From Pieris napi (lineage: Eukaryota; Arthropoda; Insecta; Lepidoptera; Pieridae), in the NCBI RefSeq assembly GCF_905475465.1, contig NC_062235.1, positions 2,428,001 to 2,492,000 of the forward strand: a stretch of 64,000 nucleotides of DNA, read 5' to 3'. Of this stretch, positions 27,501 through 33,500 are shown in pieces (position 1 is the stretch's first letter; every line of letters starts with the position of its first letter). A model generated the notes under the pieces. It did no database searches and was not told where the DNA came from. It saw only the letters and a program-made list of their open reading frames with translations. The position numbers were made by a program, and so were the translations under genes.

Positions 27501-30500
27501 TCCCTTGCTGCCGCGCAATGTTTGGCCGCGGGGAATTGTTACGAAAACGCATAGAGGGCCTGATGGAGAAACCCGATCAGTGGAAGTGGAAACGAAACTT
27601 CATAAGCTGAGACGACCGGTGACGCGCATCGTTGTCCTACCTACGGAAAGCTTCACGTCATAGGAAGGTTTCGCTGAGGGGAGACTGTTACGGACAACGA
27701 ACAATACAGTTTATAAAGCCGACGACCGAAGCTGCAAGCCAGATGTTATTCTTGGAAGCGGTCGGCGGGTGCGCAGGTAGCGGAAGGGCCGGTCGGTCCC
27801 TTTAACCAGCGTGGTATTTTAGGATTAGTTTAAGGTTTTTATTTTGTATAGTCAGATAGATTTAAGCAGCCGTGCCGGACGGACGTTAGTCGTAAGCTTA
27901 CTTCGCTGTATTATAATTGTTTCACCATCACTAACGTTCGGCCAATAAACATAACATTTATAACTCCACTCCGAGTTTCATTTCAAGAATAGCGGCGGTG
28001 GCCAGATCGACACCGTACGCTTATAATATCTATATCTATATATTTCTATACAAAATACAAAGGCTAGTCTATTTCTAGACACAAGGATCAATGTCACATT
28101 GCCACTTGCGTCAATTGCCCACTTATGGTAATTTGAATCGATCTCTTTTTTATTAGGATATCATACTACCCATGCTAGTGTCGTGATACTGCGATGTAGT
28201 CGTCCATAATATCAAAAAAAATGTATAACAGTCTTATGAATTGAATCTTTTTTTATAGATTTCGGCCAACAGTACCTTAATTTACACGTATGTAATATCT
28301 TTATACATTCTGTAGATATATAGATTCACAAACCAGCCCGGCAGATGGCGTTGCAGTCAGTATCTAGTATTTATCTATACAGCAAATAAACAGCTGGTAT
28401 AGCTATATATAAAGCTTCTGTGCATATTACTAACATATGCACAGAAGCTTATGCTATTAAACTCTTAAACAGCTGGACACATTTTGATGAAATTTTTTGT
28501 GCGTTCCAAGTGGAGTCGAGAATGATAAATTACATTGTTAGATATGTACAGGACAACGTCTGTCGGATCCTCTAGTTATTATATATTTATATTTCGTAAC
28601 AATGTCGTTCGTGTAAAGGTATTGTTTAGTTATACAAACATACCAGAAGTTTAAACAAAAAATGTTTATCGATATCGATTTTAAGGGACAGTCTTATAAT
28701 TATCGATCTTTAAAATACTTCCTACAAATAAATATACGATAAAATTGTTAATATATTTTTGAAAAATAAAGATGAGATATGATTAAAATACGGAAGAATA
28801 CTTACGCATTAAGTTCTCATAGTAATCAAAGTCAGGGTCGTACAGTAGACGCATTCCATCTTTTTGGTTATATCTGCTCAGTCGGCATGTTCTTGCACGA
28901 TCGCTATATACCGCCGACCTAGTGTTAATTAAACATATTTTAGTATAAATAAATAACTATGATGTATTATTAGGATTACATATCCAAAGATCCTTTGTAT
29001 TTATAGTCCATTGAAATGTTACATTTACTGAACATTTGTTAGAGGACGCAATTTTATTTATGGAACATGTAGGGGCAAGGGGTCAATACAAGCTTAAGGT
29101 GGGGTTGGCACCCGGCCGCCATCTTGGAAAAAGGGGTGAAAACACGTTTTTGGCTATATCTCCTACACTATCCATCGTACAAAAAATTTGTGACAACATA
29201 CTTTGTAGCAAATCGCTTTGCTTACAATTATGTCTGTATGACTTTTTAACATAAAGCCAAAATTAAAAGTTATAAGTAAAAAGTAGTAAGTAGTAAGTTT
29301 GGCCCTCAAATTGTAACATTTCAATGGACTATTAGTGATTTTACTTTGGATCGTATCTAATCAATTGTTTTTAATTTTGACACAAATTGGACTGTTATTA
29401 TTACAACTATAAAATCAAAATTAATCATGTTATGATGCGGTTTATTTCTGAAAACGTCTTATAACTTTATCGCTCATCAAAATTTCCATAGATATTATCA
29501 AATTAAACTCGATTCCGATAACATGTCCAGTGAACTTATGATACCTTGTGACGCACAGGGATATATATAGAATGTGACCTATGCCACAAGATAACAGCGA
29601 TAATAATCATTGTGGATTCATAAAATTAATATCAGTAGAAGCTATAATGTTGTCATAAACAAATGAATGTTGCAATACAACTATTTAGTGCTAAGCCTGA
29701 CGTCTGTATGCCAAAACGTGATGGATTTTGTTAAGTGGAGCCATAGTTCATATTCTTGTTCTTCATAGTTGCAGTGCAACATTCGTTTAGGTATCACAAC
29801 ATTATAGCTCCTACTAATATTATTTTATGATGCAATTATGATTATTATTGTTGCCTTAGTTCATAAGGAAGTTACAGAACTATTCCACAGTCATTAAGTT
29901 GAAAATGTGTATAAACATTTTCATATACCTGCAAGCATGTACACATAAAGAATCAACCAGTCATTAAAAAATTACTACCGAATATAATAATATAATATAC
30001 CCGAATAACTTATTGGATTCTGACATCTATAGCATTTGTATTTAAAGTTGTATAAAGTTAACGATTATCTAGTTGATAAAAGGGCCTGGGACTAGTGCTA
30101 GACAGGCTACTTCTAATAAATTTGCGATATTTGTTTTAAAATAAGTGTTGTTTGCCATAAACATTTTGTATGATGATTTGCTATTTTAAAGGAGTACCGT
30201 GAGTTTTTTACGCCGGTTTTTGCTCTCGGCCTACACCCTCTGTATTCTTTGCCGATGAGAAGGGATGTCTACCGATTCAAACTTAATGACATGGAGTGAG
30301 TGATACCTGTATCTTTTATTCCATAATAAACATATTTTATTTTATTTCATAGCGACTCTGAATGCTACCCTACGTACCTGCATTGAAAACTCGTCTGTCG
30401 CAAGCACTCATCCAGACACTCGCTGAGCGATCTTCCAGTTATTTCCGAGTGGAATTCCCCGGTTATCCGGCTGTTGCGGTACCGTTGGAAGGCTGTATCC

Positions 30501-33500
30501 GGACGTCGTCCCGGGGCAAACAGGTGGGATGTTGCACTGTTGTCCGGGTACTCGGTACCGCGAGCTGTCACCCGGTGAGAGACTGATCATTGAGAGACAA
30601 CCCTTATTGTGGTACCTTTGCTTAGTGGGTCATATTTCTTATTTTAGTGACTCAAAGGTATTGTGTGATTCTGTGCCTCCTAAGGCGGATAATATTTTCG
30701 ACCAAACCAAAAATTTTACAGAATATTTAAATTATTGTATCGATTTTAGAGAAATCATTGTTGACTATCTCGAACCTAATTCGCTGTTTTACTGATCATA
30801 TTTTTTCCATGTCGGATAATTTTTTCAGTCTCTAAGGGATCTTCCCTTAGAGACTGAAAAAATTATCGAGGTCCTCTTTTCCATCCTTTTTAGGTCTGGG
30901 CCTCAGATTTCAGTATTTGTTTCATGATCATTTGGTAATCTAATAGGCAAGTAGATGATCAGCCTTCTGTGCCTGACGCACGCCGTTGACTTTTTTGATC
31001 TAAGGCAAGTCGGTTTCCTCACGATGTTTTCCTTCACCGTTCGAGCGAATGTTAAATGCGCACATAGAAAAAAAGTCCATTGGTGCACAGCTGGGATCGA
31101 ACCTACGACCTCTGGAATGAGAGTCGCACGCTGAAGCCACTAGGCCAACACTGCTCACAACTGAATCAATCTCAATCACTGATTGATATAGAAACATTAA
31201 TTTATTCACAAGCTGCTTTAGTAAAATGTTATCAAAAAATCTTATTGTTCTGTAAGAAATACGATAAATACAACTTACGATTATCGAGGCAGACAAGGTC
31301 GTAAAAATGGTGGGTAGGTGATGCACTAACAGTGACGTCATCTTTCTGAGACACAGAGTCTTCTTCAGAAAGCACACATTGCTTTGTCACTTCATCGTGT
31401 TCTATTGAACGGCAAAAGTACCTGAAATTTTATAGGTTTTAAAATATCTGAATGTTTAGCTTCACATACGTTTTGTGTATTTATTGTTATTGAATACTAG
31501 CTGACCCGGCAAACGTTGTTTTGCCCTGTATATTATTTTTAGGAAACATTTGTTTAGTTCAATAAAAATAACTATCAATAATAAAAAAGGGGTTGATCGT
31601 AAAGGGGTGAAAATTATGGGTTGTACCTATGTATTTTTGTATGATGTATCATAAAAAAATAAAATCAAAAATTTTGTCGAAAAAATATATTTTTTTTAGA
31701 TGGATACCCCTTATCACTTAGGGGTTTAAAATATAGATAGTAGCAGATTCTCAGACTTACTGAGCTTGCATAAAAAAATTCATAGGAATCGGTCGAACCG
31801 TTTCGGAGGAGTATGGGAACGAACATTGTGACACGAGAATTTTATATATTAGAAGTATACGCAATGTTTGGGGACACAAAAAGTAAATTAAAATTTTAGT
31901 TAGTTAATTAAAATTATCCTAATAGTAATCTCATTTACCATATCCTGCAATTAAAATAAAATATAATATTAATATTATCTATTTTATTTAAGAACTATGT
32001 TTGTGCATCGATATTTACTTGTGTTTAGTTTAATTTAAGTGTTGGTATTAAAAATAAATCTATATATTATAATGCCGGCACGCACTCGCGAGCCCTTAAG
32101 CTTCAAAACAGCCCATGGGCGGCGTATCACTTAACATCAGATGAGTCTCCTGCCCGTTTGCCCCCTGTTCCATTAAAACTATAGTCTGTCGTTTAGTTAT
32201 TCTCTGTGGGACTCTACTTGAGTGTAAGTTAGCCACTACCGCCATACCACATACCAATTTGTTTAGTAATGTAATAAACCTTTACAATAATATTGTATAC
32301 ATATACATATATATATTTATAACAAATAACATCTATATCAATATAAAATAAAAGTTGCAAAATGTGTTGTGTGCAAAACTCGATGGCGGTAATTCGATTA
32401 TTTTTATTTATTCCTTAATCCCTGAGGAAAGTTTTAATAGAGAGAAAAATTTAGTTATATTTGATGTTTAAGTCTATACTCGTATTCCGGAGAAAGTTCC
32501 ATATGTTTGTATGTAGGTACAAGAAGTAAAAAAATCATATTATAGCGATAAAAAGTTTCTTAATGCAGCTTACTGTAATAATAACAGGTTCTTTATTTTT
32601 TAGGGGTTAACTTACTTTTCAGCTCGGACACACATAGATTGACATTCATCCAGTGTCATATTGGAGAAGACATCAGCTTCGAATGGGCCTCCGAGTCGTT
32701 TGTTCTCTTCTTTTATGAAGACAGCTAGGCCGTCGCATCTTCTCTCAGCTGTACAGAATAAAAAATATATTTTCTAGAAACAACAATCTTGTAAAAAAAG
32801 GTTCTTAGATTTTTTGAATCTGTTTCGCGATCAATCTAATAGACAAATAGGTGATCAGCCTTCCGTGCCCACACACTCACACCGACGACTTTTTGGGATG
32901 TTCTTCATCAGCGTACAAGTGCGTGTTCCAATGGTGCACAGCTGGGGTTCGAACCTACGACCTTAGAGATGAGAGTCGTACTCTGAACCAGGCCAACACT
33001 GTTCAATGTATCTAATAAAATTAGTTTTGTTACATTATTTCCAAATTAAGTCGTCTACAGAGCATTTTCTTTGTTCATTCGCAGTAACTAACTTTGTGAG
33101 TAAATACTGATCTTCAAATCGTCTATTATCTATCTGGTATACAAACCCAGTGCCATGGCTTTCTGGTTACCTGCTGCAGGTGAGTCAAGCTGGCCTATAA
33201 ATCCATATAACAGACGTAATGTGTCTGCTTCTTTGCATTAGACAACGCTACCACATTAATAATCTAACAAGTTCTAAATAACTAAAAGTAAATCATAAAA
33301 TATGTCGCTAAGGGAGAATCTCGAAGACTGTTGGACAAATTCATGTATTTAAATTTATATCTTGATCTCTGAAGAATATTAAGGCGAAATGTAATTTACG
33401 GGGGCAGCTAGTAAATAAATCTCACCGTTCAAACAGGTATTCTCCAGATATTCCGCGTTATGGTCATCTTCCAACAACTCTGGGTGGGTTCTTCTAGTAA

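Larger units (their letters stand above)
23286..28025 (+). mobile_element. BEL/Pao LTR retrotransposon, internally deleted
   Basis: A 4740-bp element in PAN-ZP intron 8, antisense to the host gene. Near-identical LTRs lie at 23286-23623 and 27686-28025. The 5-bp duplication ATATC flanks it at 23281-23285 and 28026-28030. After the 5' LTR comes TTTGGTCCTTCGAGAAGCCG, the leader/primer-site region. GAGGGGAGAC precedes the 3' LTR as the polypurine tract. One long frame encodes gag, protease, reverse transcriptase and part of integrase. Typical BEL elements are 6-7 kb, so this is a shortened, probably non-autonomous copy. Confidence 0.92.
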
